The notes below the pieces were generated by a model that made no database searches, was not told where the DNA came from, and was given only the letters and a program-made list of their open reading frames with translations. A program made the translations under genes and the position numbers. From Pedobacter sp. FW305-3-2-15-E-R2A2 (GTDB lineage: Bacteria > Bacteroidota > Bacteroidia > Sphingobacteriales > Sphingobacteriaceae), in NCBI RefSeq assembly GCF_038446955.1, contig NZ_CP151803.1, positions 2,046,001-2,110,000 on the forward strand: DNA of 64,000 nt, given 5' to 3'. Within the stretch, counting starts at the first letter, position 1. The number at the start of each line of letters is the position of its first letter. This document shows positions 53,886-62,344 of this stretch, piece by piece.

Positions 53886-54225
53886 ATATAGAATACAAAT
53901 ATTTTAATAAGATCGTTTCGCAAATAAGTGAATATTTATCTAGAATCTTTATAAATAATAAACAATTTTTGCTGGATATCAAATTCAAAATAATGACAAT
54001 ACGGCGAACTATAAAATGATCACGGTCACATTGCTCTGATTTAGTATGACCAAGTAGGTCCCTATTCCTTCTTACACAGCTGTTTAATCCTTTCCATAGG
54101 TCCTGAAGGAAGTCTATGTCTTCCAGGGCACGCTAAAGAGAGTATGGAAATATACGGTTTAAATCAAAAGAATGGTAAGAATCAGCGATTTTTTTGGCCT
54201 ATGGCAATTTCTTATATTTACAATT
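53886..54225. other. 340-bp divergent gap
   Basis: No gene is visible. On the minus side AATATTTG (53896-53903) with TTTG 17 bp away (53921-53924) may be the acyl-CoA dehydrogenase promoter. On the plus side TATATTTA at 54213-54220 may serve the GNAT gene. A weak GGAAG/CTTCC hairpin lies near 54110-54126. The rest has nothing recognised. Confidence 0.4.
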
Positions 54226-54780
54226 ATGCAGTCAATTCCGACCTTAAACACCGAGCGGCTTATCCTGAAAGGCGTAAGCATGGAAGACGTAGCGTCTTAC
54301 ACCAAGTATTTTGTTGATTACGATGTGGTCCGTTATTTATCGGCAGAAGTGCCCTGGCCATATCCGGAAAACGGGGTAAAAGAATACCTACAACATATTG
54401 TATTACCTCAACAAGGTAATGGGCATTGGGTATGGGGGATTTTTTTAAAAGAACAACCAGATCAGTTAATTGGTACCATAGACCTGAGAAGGGAAGGAAA
54501 GCCGGAACACCGGGGTTTCTGGTTGGGTAAGCCATTTTGGGGAAGAGGAATCATGACGGAAGCAAACTTTCCGGTGATTGACCTTGCCTTTGCGGAGCTT
54601 GGTTTCGACCGTTTGCTGTTCGCCAATGCGCTTGGTAATGTTGGCTCGCGAAGAATTAAAGAGAAAACTGGTGCTCAGCTGATCGGTCACAGGGCGACAA
54701 AGTTTGTAGATCCCCTTTTTACAGAAAGTGAAATATGGGAATTGAGCCGGGAGAACTGGTTGAAATTTAAGGAAGCTTAG
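54226..54780 (+). CDS. GNAT-family N-acetyltransferase (RimJ/RimL-like)
   Basis: 184 residues from the ATG at 54226, chosen because MQSIPTLNTERLILKGVSME is the standard start of this group; the frame extends upstream to 54172 but adds a non-conserved segment. The acetyl-CoA-binding part has FWLGKPFWGRGIMTEANFPV and the end NALGNVGSRRIKEKTGAQLI. It acetylates an amine, perhaps a protein N-terminus or a small molecule. Single gene with its own likely promoter. Confidence 0.85.
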   Translation: MQSIPTLNTERLILKGVSMEDVASYTKYFVDYDVVRYLSAEVPWPYPENGVKEYLQHIVLPQQGNGHWVWGIFLKEQPDQLIGTIDLRREGKPEHRGFWLGKPFWGRGIMTEANFPVIDLAFAELGFDRLLFANALGNVGSRRIKEKTGAQLIGHRATKFVDPLFTESEIWELSRENWLKFKEA

Positions 54781-54950
54781 TTTTTTTTACCTGCTTTTTT
54801 GGGCGCACAATTCTCAGCTCACTAATCAGATTTTTTGTTGATTAATGAAGGGGATTTACTACTGAGGCTGTGGCTTGAGTAGGAGCAGGGCAGGGCTGAA
54901 ATTAAATTCCGCGTCTGCCTTTGCTATTTGCCTGAAGAATACTTTTAAAA

Positions 54951-55226
54951 CTACTTTTTGTTGACGAATACGCCTTTAAAAGCAGACCAGCATGCGTTTT
55001 TTATATCTGTAGGAAGTCCGTCTTTTACATAAAACTGGATTCCGTTTTCATCATAAAAATAACGGAAATAATTGCCCAATCTATCTGGTTTCTCTCCGGT
55101 GTGGATATTTTCACGACTCAGTAACCAGCGGGAATAAGTTACTTCAACACCATTTAAGGCATCTTCAAGATCTTTAATTCTACCAGAACTTTTGTCGTTA
55201 TTAATCAATTCACTATAATCCATCAT
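54951..55226 (-). CDS. Small hypothetical protein
   Basis: 91 residues from the ATG at 55226; an in-frame TTG at 55250 is a weaker choice. Sequence features: SELINNDKSSGRIKDLEDAL, WLLSRENIHTGEKPDRLGNY and FYVKDGLPTDIKNACWSAFK. It is soluble and without a signal. No family recognised; a single gene flanked by gaps of 170 and 271 bp in which I see no other gene. Confidence 0.5.
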   Translation of the reverse strand: MMDYSELINNDKSSGRIKDLEDALNGVEVTYSRWLLSRENIHTGEKPDRLGNYFRYFYDENGIQFYVKDGLPTDIKNACWSAFKGVFVNKK

Positions 55227-55437
55227 ATCACATATTACTTTAATAAACAAAGATACGGATAATATAATGGTCCTGCGACTAAAGCCTTGTTTTTGACTGG
55301 AATCCGACGTTTCTGCCGGTGTTTTTAATCAGTTTGTGGTGTGGTTGCTTTCAGAAATTTGTTTTATCTTAACTGAAGGGGCCAGGTGTTTTTGTTCTTA
55401 AGAAAGCTGTAATCCGGGATATTATTTTATATTAACC

Positions 55438-55469
55438 TTTGTTATACTAATTTTTTTAGCATATTTACG
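55438..55469 (+). promoter_or_regulatory. Promoter of the exonuclease/GIY-YIG gene
   Basis: TTTG at 55438-55441, 20-bp spacer, then TATTTACG at 55462-55469 (6 of 8 to TAnnTTTG). The leader would be about 25 nt. Confidence 0.5.
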
Positions 55470-55497
55470 GCCTGAAATCACTACTTTTAAATAAATC

Positions 55498-56868
55498 ATG
55501 CTGTACGCTGTTGTAGATATAGAGACCACTGGTGGTTATGCCTCAGGAAATGGGATTACGGAAATTGCCATTCTGATTCATGATGGGGTATCAGTAATCA
55601 ATTCATTTGAGACATTGATTAATCCAAAGCAATATATTCCTGATCATATTGAGGCGCTGACGGGTATCAGTAATGGTATGGTGGCGAATGCACCCGTATT
55701 TGCTGATGTGGCTTCGGAGATTTATGATTTATTGCATGATAAGGTTTTCGTGGCACATAATGTGAATTTTGACTTTTCTTTCATTAAACACAACCTCAGC
55801 GAAGCGGGCTATGATTTACAATGTAATAAATTATGTACGGTAAGGTTAAGCCGTAAAATATTGCCGGGACATAAATCCTATAGCCTCGGTAAGCTGTGTG
55901 CTGCGTTAAAAATTTCGCTTAATAACCACCACAGGGCTGGGGGAGATGCTAAAGCTACTGCGGAATTGTTGCACATGTTGCTTCAGAATGATTCGGAGGG
56001 GCTCATTCATCAGTCGCTTAAATCTAGTTCTAAAGAACAGGTATTGCCTCCTAATTTGCCAAAATCGGAGATAGACAAGCTTCCATTAAATCCTGGTGTC
56101 TATTATTTTAAAGACGAGAAGGGCAAAGTAATTTATATCGGGAAAGCGAAAACGTTAAAGAAGAGAGTGTGTTCGCATTTCAGTGGAAACAATGCAGGTA
56201 AACAACGTCAGGATTTTCTGAAAAACATTTATAGTGTAGATTTTGAGGTCTGTGGGACTGAATTGATGGCTTTCATTCTGGAAGCAACAGAAATCAAGAG
56301 GCTATGGCCGGAAAATAACCGCGCGTTAAAGCGGTATGAGCAAAAATATGCGATATATTCTTTTGAAGACCAGAAAGGGTACCTCAGGTTAGGTATCGAT
56401 ACCTTTAAGAAGAACATGCCGGTATTGTATAGTTTCAATACGATTCTTGAAGGTCACCATATTTTACGGATTTTGATAAAAGACCATTTTTTATGTGAGA
56501 AGCTGTGCTATATCCAGAAAAACAGGATCTCCTGTACCGGTCATGAGGAGGGAAGTTGCAGCGGGGCCTGCGTAGGCAAGGAATCGGCCCCTGCATATAA
56601 TGTCAGGGTGAAATACGCCATTGAGCAGTTGAGATCTATGCTTCCTAGTTTTGCTGTTATCGATGCTGGAAGAACAGAAGATGAGCAGAGCTGTATTTTA
56701 GTAGAGCAGGGCAAATTATATGGAATGGGGTATATTTCCCAGTATGCAGATGTTAATGCGCCTGATCTTCTTAAATCCGCATTAAAGGCGTATCCGTCGA
56801 ATGACTATATTATGCATCTGATCCTGACACATACAGAGCAATATCCCCAAAAACGAATCGCGGTTTAA
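55498..56868 (+). CDS. DnaQ-type 3'-5' exonuclease fused to GIY-YIG endonuclease
   Basis: 456 residues. Exonuclease domain (1-165): VDIETTG with Asp7/Glu9, AHNVNFDF with Asp92, and HHRAGGDA with His145/Asp150 (DEDDh class). GIY-YIG domain (about 196-280): NPGVYYFKDEKGKVIYIGKA with Arg223 in KKRVCSHF and Glu262 or Glu265 in LEATEIKRL. This is the Cho/UvrC-like nuclease linked to an epsilon-type exonuclease, with active-site residues in both intact. A C-terminal tail with a Cys cluster (GHEEGSCSGACVGKES) resembles that in other fused members. It likely acts in DNA repair. Confidence 0.9.
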   Translation: MLYAVVDIETTGGYASGNGITEIAILIHDGVSVINSFETLINPKQYIPDHIEALTGISNGMVANAPVFADVASEIYDLLHDKVFVAHNVNFDFSFIKHNLSEAGYDLQCNKLCTVRLSRKILPGHKSYSLGKLCAALKISLNNHHRAGGDAKATAELLHMLLQNDSEGLIHQSLKSSSKEQVLPPNLPKSEIDKLPLNPGVYYFKDEKGKVIYIGKAKTLKKRVCSHFSGNNAGKQRQDFLKNIYSVDFEVCGTELMAFILEATEIKRLWPENNRALKRYEQKYAIYSFEDQKGYLRLGIDTFKKNMPVLYSFNTILEGHHILRILIKDHFLCEKLCYIQKNRISCTGHEEGSCSGACVGKESAPAYNVRVKYAIEQLRSMLPSFAVIDAGRTEDEQSCILVEQGKLYGMGYISQYADVNAPDLLKSALKAYPSNDYIMHLILTHTEQYPQKRIAV

Positions 56869-57335
56869 TGGCTCCGCTTTTCGATCTTACTATGAATTTT
56901 CAAGGTTTCTTTTAAAGCTGCCGATCCATACCAGATGATCAGGTCTGCATCCAGTAATTTTGATTGGATAGCCGGATCCGTGTCTACTAATTTTTTTGCT
57001 TCTTCAATGGTAGGGACATCAAGGATAAAGATACCACGGTAATTCTTGTCGTTTTTACCTAAAGGTCCGGCAACAACTAATTTCCCATCGGTCACTAATT
57101 TTCCAATATTTACCATGTGTCCCTTAAAAACACTGTCTTGTTTTGCTTTGGAAAGACTTTTTTCCGTTCCTGTTTTTAAAATAGCGAGTACATAGGTCTT
57201 CATTCCGTACTCATCGGCATTTAATTCCTTTGCCAGCTTTTCATCGTAATTTTTGTTGGTTTCCTGAGCATTTACCCCTGCGTAAAAAGCTGTTAAACAA
57301 ATAATTAATGTGGTTATAAGGTAGCGTTTTTTCAT
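56865..57335 (-). CDS. Exported YciI-family protein
   Basis: 156 residues with a signal peptide (1-23, ending VNAQ). The YciI/ferredoxin-like core covers KTYVLAILKTGTEKS through DTDPAIQSKL, with HMVNIGKLVTDGKLVVAGPL as signature. YciI proteins are small enzymes of unclear role, usually cytoplasmic; an exported one is common in Bacteroidota. Its stop overlaps the convergent exonuclease gene by 4 bp. The function is unknown. Confidence 0.82.
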   Translation of the reverse strand: MKKRYLITTLIICLTAFYAGVNAQETNKNYDEKLAKELNADEYGMKTYVLAILKTGTEKSLSKAKQDSVFKGHMVNIGKLVTDGKLVVAGPLGKNDKNYRGIFILDVPTIEEAKKLVDTDPAIQSKLLDADLIIWYGSAALKETLKIHSKIEKRSH

Positions 57336-57461
57336 GTGATGTTAAATTGTGGTGAATCCCCCGTGTTATTTCTGTATTTCTAAATTACATTTTTTTTTGC
57401 ATCCTATCGTGCTTAAAAGCAGTGAAATACGCATTAGACCTGAATTTATTTGTAAAATAGA

Positions 57462-57493
57462 TTTGCGGTTCTTCATTTTTACTCCTATCTTTG
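57462..57493 (+). promoter_or_regulatory. Promoter of tRNA-Arg
   Basis: TTTG at 57462-57465, 20-bp spacer and TATCTTTG at 57486-57493: a full match to the Bacteroidota consensus, with the tRNA beginning 22 nt later. Confidence 0.8.
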
Positions 57494-57514
57494 GGGCTCC
57501 AAAAAAGGGAAAAC

Positions 57515-57588
57515 GCATCCATAGCTCAGCTGGATAGAGCAACGGTTTTCTAAACCGTAGGTCATAGGTTCGAATCCTATTGGGTGTA
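57515..57588 (+). tRNA. tRNA-Arg (anticodon TCT)
   Basis: The 74-nt cloverleaf is complete. The acceptor stem GCATCCA pairs with TGGGTGT, with two G-U pairs. D arm GCTCAGCTGGATAGAGC. Anticodon stem ACGGT/ACCGT with loop TTTCTAA (anticodon TCT). T arm ATAGG-TTCGAAT-CCTAT. The discriminator is A and CCA is not encoded. It reads AGA codons. Confidence 0.96.
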
Positions 57589-57612
57589 CAAGGGATTTAT
57601 CTCTTAAATTAA

Positions 57613-57643
57613 GGCGAAGTTGCTCCAGACTTCGTCTTTTTTT
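57613..57643 (+). terminator. Terminator after tRNA-Arg
   Basis: Stem GGCGAAGT / ACTTCGTC (one wobble) with an 8-nt loop, followed by seven T. It lies 25 nt after the tRNA. Confidence 0.88.
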
Positions 57644-57781
57644 GTTTAAAGGGTTTTTTAGACAGCTTTCCTAAGCAAAATATGAATCAGTATTGGCATT
57701 TATTTTAGGTGTTTCATGCTTCAATTTGTTGACACCATTGTTTACACCAAGAAAATAAAGTAACGGATTTCTATGTAAAAA

Positions 57782-57820
57782 AGAAACTCCATGATGATAA
57801 TCGACATGGGGTTTCTTTTT
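57782..57820. terminator. Second hairpin, possible bidirectional terminator
   Basis: Stem AGAAACTCCATG / CATGGGGTTTCT with one G-T wobble, A-run before and T-run after. No gene ends directly upstream on the plus strand, so it may close a lost or short gene between 57644 and 57781. Confidence 0.7.
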
Positions 57821-57888
57821 GTTATTATTGAAAATGAAGCGCTTTTTCATATCTTTTGCAGTAAATTTAACTAAGTATTAAAATCAAT

Positions 57889-58083
57889 ATGAAAATAATA
57901 TTTTACATTCTAATAGTTATCATTGCGGCCTGCCTGATAAATTTCTGGTATGAGTTTTACGTCCTTGGTCATTATTATAACAGTGCTGGCTTATTTTTTA
58001 CAGTCTTGGGTGCATTGATTCCAGTTGCGGTGATCGGGATTTCCTATAAGCTAATTAGTTATTTAAAAAGCACTAAAGGATGA
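57889..58083 (+). CDS. Small two-helix membrane protein
   Basis: 64 residues with two hydrophobic segments: IIFYILIVIIAACLINFWYE (about 3-22) and LFFTVLGALIPVAVIGISYK (about 35-54), ending in basic YLKSTKG. No family is recognised. The start ATG is preceded by AT-rich sequence. It lies alone between the tRNA region and the convergent OsmC gene. It may be a real small membrane protein, but coding evidence is limited to the frame and its membrane pattern. Confidence 0.5.
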   Translation: MKIIFYILIVIIAACLINFWYEFYVLGHYYNSAGLFFTVLGALIPVAVIGISYKLISYLKSTKG

Positions 58084-58168
58084 AAAATCTATACCATGTA
58101 TCCCATGCAGTACAAAAAATAGAATAAGAGATAACCTTGGCATCATGTAAAGAAGATCTTTTATGTCG

Positions 58169-58573
58169 TTAGCCTTTGGTTTCAATCTTAATTGGGTTAG
58201 TCAAAATTTTATGAATAGGACACTTATCTGCTATTTGCATCAAGCGGTCGTGTTGCTCTCCTGTCAGCGCTCCGGTTAATTCAATTTTTCTGGTGATTAC
58301 CGTAGCCTCATTCATATCTTTCTCTTTACATATCGCCAGCTCAATCCGGATAAATTCGAGATTAAGCCCCTTCCGGTCTGCATACATCCTTATCGTGATC
58401 GCTGTACAACTGCCCAGACTGGCAAGTAGCAATGCACCCGGTGCCATCCCTTCATTTGTTCCACCAAGTTCTTCCGGCTCATCGGAGTAAATAAAGTGTC
58501 CATCGGAGTACACTTTAGTCTTATAATTTGACCTATCCAGTTCGGTTATTGCGGTGATTTGTTTGTCTGACAT
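58169..58573 (-). CDS. OsmC-family thiol peroxidase-like protein
   Basis: 134 residues. The redox Cys pair is visible: Cys56 in LGSCTAITIRMYADRKG and Cys118 in IADKCPIHKIL. The segment EELGGTNEGMAPGALLLASL precedes the first. OsmC proteins reduce organic hydroperoxides at a dimer interface, often induced by osmotic or peroxide stress. Single gene; no regulator adjacent. Confidence 0.9.
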   Translation of the reverse strand: MSDKQITAITELDRSNYKTKVYSDGHFIYSDEPEELGGTNEGMAPGALLLASLGSCTAITIRMYADRKGLNLEFIRIELAICKEKDMNEATVITRKIELTGALTGEQHDRLMQIADKCPIHKILTNPIKIETKG

Positions 58574-58727
58574 ATTGATAAATAGATATAATGGTTAAAC
58601 TGATGTAAATATTGGAACAACAGGATGTACAAAACGTTTGCTCATTTCACAATTAAATATTATTTAGTTAAGATTACCTAAACATTTCAACAATAAATTT
58701 GTTGTCAATACCTAACCTCATATAAAT

Positions 58728-58967
58728 ATGCTAAGTAATTATCTAAACTTTCAATTTGATGTTCAGGGAAAACCTGTGAAGGGTTTTTGCATGAGGATTC
58801 AGGATGATTTTCATGAAACCTATGCCGTAGTATTGGATGGCTATCATTCTTTTTGCGTATGGCTGGATTCTTCCAGTACCTGGAGGTCTTCAAAATATAC
58901 AAGTGTTGAACCTGGGATACTCGAACAAATTATCAATCGCTTGTCGCTCAGTAAACTTGCCTCCTGA
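58728..58967 (+). CDS. Small hypothetical protein
   Basis: 79 residues: NYLNFQFDVQGKPVKGFCMR, YAVVLDGYHSFCVWLDSS and ILEQIINRLSLSKLAS. It reads as a compact alpha/beta protein with two Cys. No family recognised. It lies 141 bp before the susC start, so it could be a separate short gene or a regulator; there is no evidence for either. The coding potential is moderate. Confidence 0.45.
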   Translation: MLSNYLNFQFDVQGKPVKGFCMRIQDDFHETYAVVLDGYHSFCVWLDSSSTWRSSKYTSVEPGILEQIINRLSLSKLAS

Positions 58968-59021
58968 TTTTCAGTTTCTGTAAATATCTTTACTTGAGCC
59001 AACCATATTAATGGTAATCGT

Positions 59022-59056
59022 GTATCAATTTAGCTAAAGCGTATCAATTATTGATA
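59022..59056. promoter_or_regulatory. Operator-like repeats upstream of susC
   Basis: GTATCAATT occurs at 59022-59030 and again at 59041-59049. The second overlaps the palindrome TATCAATTATTGATA at 59042-59056. Such a direct repeat plus inverted repeat about 50 bp before the susC ATG fits a transcription-factor site, although no regulator gene is next to it. Confidence 0.4.
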
Positions 59057-59108
59057 TTCTGGTCATTTTTTTAGTATTTTCCTTTATCGAAACCTAAATA
59101 CTAACCAA

Positions 59109-62100
59109 ATGAACAAAAGATTTACCCTTATTTGTTCCTGTTTTATTTTATTCGCATTCAGTGGTTTTGCCCAGCAAGTTGTTCGGGGAAAGGTAAGTGA
59201 TGCGGGTAATGGAGCAGGCATTCCGGGTGCAAGTGTCCTTGTTAAAGGCAGCACCTCAGGAACTTCAACTCAGCCGGATGGTACATATAGCATTACCTTG
59301 CCGGCAAATGCAACGACACTCGTTGTAAAATACCTTGGTTTTTTGACACAGGAGGTTCCTGTTAACAACCGGACATTGATCAACATTAACTTAATGCCGG
59401 ATGAAACATCACTTACAGAAGTAGTGGTGACCGCATTGGGCATCAAGCGCAGTGAAAAATCCATCGGTTATTCGACACAAACGGTCAAAGGGGATAACCT
59501 GACGATGACAAAAGAGCAAAATGTGTTGGGCTCTCTGGCTGGAAAGGTTGCCGGTGTACAAGTTGTTGGATCTTCGGGAGCAAGCATGGGAGGGACGCAG
59601 AAGATCAAAATCCGTGGGGTTAACTCTTTAAGTGGTAGTAGTTCTCCATTGATCGTTGTAGATGGTACACCTGTCTCTGATGCCAACTTCAGTACCGACA
59701 GTGGAAATGGTGTTGATCTTGGGAACATCTCTCAGGACATCAATCCGGAGGATATTGAATCACTCAACGTCCTAAAAGGTCCAACAGCCTCTGCACTCTA
59801 TGGAATCCGCGGACAAAACGGGGTGATTATGATCACGACCCGAAAGGGAAGTAAAGGCACTAAAAAAGTAGACGTACGTTTCAATTCCGGTTTCTCCATT
59901 GAAAAAGTCGCCAATTTTTTGCCTTTGCAGAACCTATATGGGGTAGGGAACAACCAGACTTTTCTTACTCTGGCAAATGGCGAAAAATACATTAATGGAA
60001 ATGACGAAAGCTGGGGACCTAAAATGGATGGAACGCCAGTAAGGATGTATTATAGCTTTTACCCTCAGGATCCGGAATTTGGAAAACTAACTCCTTTTTC
60101 TCCTCAACCGAATAACATTCGTGACTTTTATGAAACTGGAATTAACGTTAATAACAGTATATCCGTAACAGGTGGAAATGAGAACTCTTCTTATCGGTTG
60201 AGCTATAACAATGCCTATATTAATGGAACAATACCAAATACCTGGCTGAAAAGAAACAACTTGAGCTTAAGCTCTGACTTGAAGCTGACCGATAAGCTGA
60301 CTGTTGGTGTAAATGCAAATTATGCCAATAATAACGGGCAACGACCGGAACAGGGATACCAGGGGTCCTTCTCAGGAGCAACACAATGGTTCCAGCGTAA
60401 TATCGACATCAACCGGTTACGCAATTACCAATATGCTGATGGCACGATCATGAATTGGAATGTGAACCCGAATACTGCTACCGGAATGATCACTGCTGCA
60501 AATAATAGGCCCAGTGACTGGAACAACCCATTCTTTGATGCTTATAAGAGTTTAAATAATGATGATCGTGACCGCTTATTCGGGGATGTAAACCTGAACT
60601 ATCAAGTCTTACCGGAACTGAAATTAAGTGCTTTTGTGCGCTCAGACCGTTATACTCAGAATATCTCCCATAAGGAGGCTTTTGGAGGTCGTCTGAATGA
60701 TGCCTACTCTGTTGGGAAATACCAGGGAATCGACAATAATTACGAATTTTTAGGTCAGTATAACAAACAGATTGGCGATATTTCCTTAACAGGGAACTTA
60801 GGTGCCAATTTATATATGGAGAAGTTTACGCAAACTTTTCAAGCCACAGTAGGTGGCCTATCAAGCCCGGATTTTTATAGTATGGCGGCTTCAGTAGATC
60901 GTCCGGAAAGCACCTCATATATTCGTAGAAAAGAAGTTCGAAGTGCCTATGCCATGGCCTCGGTCGGGTATAAGGATACTTATTTCCTTGATGCTTCTCT
61001 TAGAAACGACAATTCATCGACATTGCCAAAGAACAATAATTCTTATTGGTATTATTCTGTTTCAGGTAGCTTTGTATTTAGTCAGCTACTGAAATGGGAA
61101 CCACTTTCTTTTGGTAAACTCAGGGCCAGTTATGCGGTAGCAGGATCTGATGTTAAGCCTTATCGGGTAAACCCTTACTACTCTCCTGGAAGCGTGTATA
61201 AGAATACCAATGTTAATATTAACACTTTATCTGTTCCGGATAAACTAAATAACCCTGGCCTGAAACCTGCTTTTGCAAACTCTTTTGAGATAGGAACAGA
61301 CCTGAAATTTCTGGACAACAGGTTAGGTTTTGAATTTAGTTATTATCAACAGAAAAATAGAAATCAGATCATCGAACTACCTATATCCGGAACGAGTGGA
61401 TATTTGATGGATGTGGTGAATGCAGGGATGATTCAAAATCAGGGAATAGAATTTTCACTAACGGGAACACCTGTTCGTTCCAAGCTGTTCAGTTGGGACG
61501 CCACCCTGAATTTTAACCGTAATAAAAGTGTGATCAAAGAGTTATACAAGGATCTGACAGTTTATCAACTGGATATCAATACGTATTCCAGCGTAAATAT
61601 GTACCTGAATGCGACAGTTAACAAGAGCTTTGGAAGTCTGGTTGGACAAGCATACGCGCGTGATCCTCAGTCCGGAAAAATTCTTCTGGGATCGGATAAT
61701 TTACCATTAGTTGAAACTAATCATGACTTTGGAAGTGTGTTACCGGAATTTACCGGAGGATTCCTGAACAGCTTTAAAATTGGGAAATTTGACATCTCTG
61801 CCATGATCGATTTCCAAAGCGGTGGAAAATTCTTTAGCTGGACCAAAATGCTGGCTACAAAATCCGGGCAGGGAGCGGAAACGGCAGTAATGAACGACAG
61901 GGGTGCAAATGTACGTGATCCGCTGACCAGTAATGGTGGGGTAAGGCTGAACGGAATTTATGGTCCCGGAACTAAAATCGCAGGCGTGGATGTCAGCGGA
62001 CAGGAGTTTGACGGATATGTAGATGCAAGATCCTATTTCAGAAATTCTATTGGTACCAAAATTTATGAAGAGTGGTTGTACAGTGCTTCTTATATCAAAT

Positions 62101-62333
62101 TGAGAGAAGTTAGTCTGGGCTATAATTTTACGGGTGACTTTATGAAGAAAACTCCTTTTAAAACGGCTAAGCTGTCTGTTATCGCCAGAAATCCCTGGAT
62201 GATCTGGCAAAAAGCACCAAAAGGACTTGATCCTTCGGAATTGTCTACCGGAAGCGCTTCCATCAGCTGGCTGGAAAAAGGAGAGTTTCAAACCGTACGT
62301 TCTTATGGTATAAACCTGAATCTGACATTTTAA
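59109..62333 (+). CDS. SusC/RagA-family TonB-linked outer-membrane transporter
   Basis: 1074 residues, signal peptide 1-21 (SGFAQ). A CarboxypepD-like domain (about 24-105) with VRGKVSDAGNGAGIPGASVL is followed by the TonB box region (SLTEVVVTALGIKR). The plug has GKVAGVQVVGSSGASMGGTQ and IKIRGVNSLSGSSSPLIVVD, and the beta-barrel runs to the final NLNLTF. No STN/FecR-type signalling domain is present. It would import a glycan or peptide fragment with its SusD partner 11 bp downstream. No hydrolase shares the operon, so the substrate is unknown. Confidence 0.95.
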   Translation: MNKRFTLICSCFILFAFSGFAQQVVRGKVSDAGNGAGIPGASVLVKGSTSGTSTQPDGTYSITLPANATTLVVKYLGFLTQEVPVNNRTLININLMPDETSLTEVVVTALGIKRSEKSIGYSTQTVKGDNLTMTKEQNVLGSLAGKVAGVQVVGSSGASMGGTQKIKIRGVNSLSGSSSPLIVVDGTPVSDANFSTDSGNGVDLGNISQDINPEDIESLNVLKGPTASALYGIRGQNGVIMITTRKGSKGTKKVDVRFNSGFSIEKVANFLPLQNLYGVGNNQTFLTLANGEKYINGNDESWGPKMDGTPVRMYYSFYPQDPEFGKLTPFSPQPNNIRDFYETGINVNNSISVTGGNENSSYRLSYNNAYINGTIPNTWLKRNNLSLSSDLKLTDKLTVGVNANYANNNGQRPEQGYQGSFSGATQWFQRNIDINRLRNYQYADGTIMNWNVNPNTATGMITAANNRPSDWNNPFFDAYKSLNNDDRDRLFGDVNLNYQVLPELKLSAFVRSDRYTQNISHKEAFGGRLNDAYSVGKYQGIDNNYEFLGQYNKQIGDISLTGNLGANLYMEKFTQTFQATVGGLSSPDFYSMAASVDRPESTSYIRRKEVRSAYAMASVGYKDTYFLDASLRNDNSSTLPKNNNSYWYYSVSGSFVFSQLLKWEPLSFGKLRASYAVAGSDVKPYRVNPYYSPGSVYKNTNVNINTLSVPDKLNNPGLKPAFANSFEIGTDLKFLDNRLGFEFSYYQQKNRNQIIELPISGTSGYLMDVVNAGMIQNQGIEFSLTGTPVRSKLFSWDATLNFNRNKSVIKELYKDLTVYQLDINTYSSVNMYLNATVNKSFGSLVGQAYARDPQSGKILLGSDNLPLVETNHDFGSVLPEFTGGFLNSFKIGKFDISAMIDFQSGGKFFSWTKMLATKSGQGAETAVMNDRGANVRDPLTSNGGVRLNGIYGPGTKIAGVDVSGQEFDGYVDARSYFRNSIGTKIYEEWLYSASYIKLREVSLGYNFTGDFMKKTPFKTAKLSVIARNPWMIWQKAPKGLDPSELSTGSASISWLEKGEFQTVRSYGINLNLTF

Positions 62334-62344
62334 TCTATACTCAC

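Noticed and set aside
54172..54225. Longer start for the GNAT gene
   Set aside because: The added 18 residues are not conserved in style and the -7-like element lies in this segment.
55498..56868. UvrC
   Set aside because: Only the GIY-YIG half is shared; the UvrB-binding, RNase H-like and HhH parts of UvrC are absent and a DnaQ exonuclease domain is present.
57661..57780. Tyrosine-recombinase gene fragment
   Set aside because: Only a short frame resembling an integrase C-terminus is visible and no catalytic residues can be seen; the evidence is too weak for a feature.
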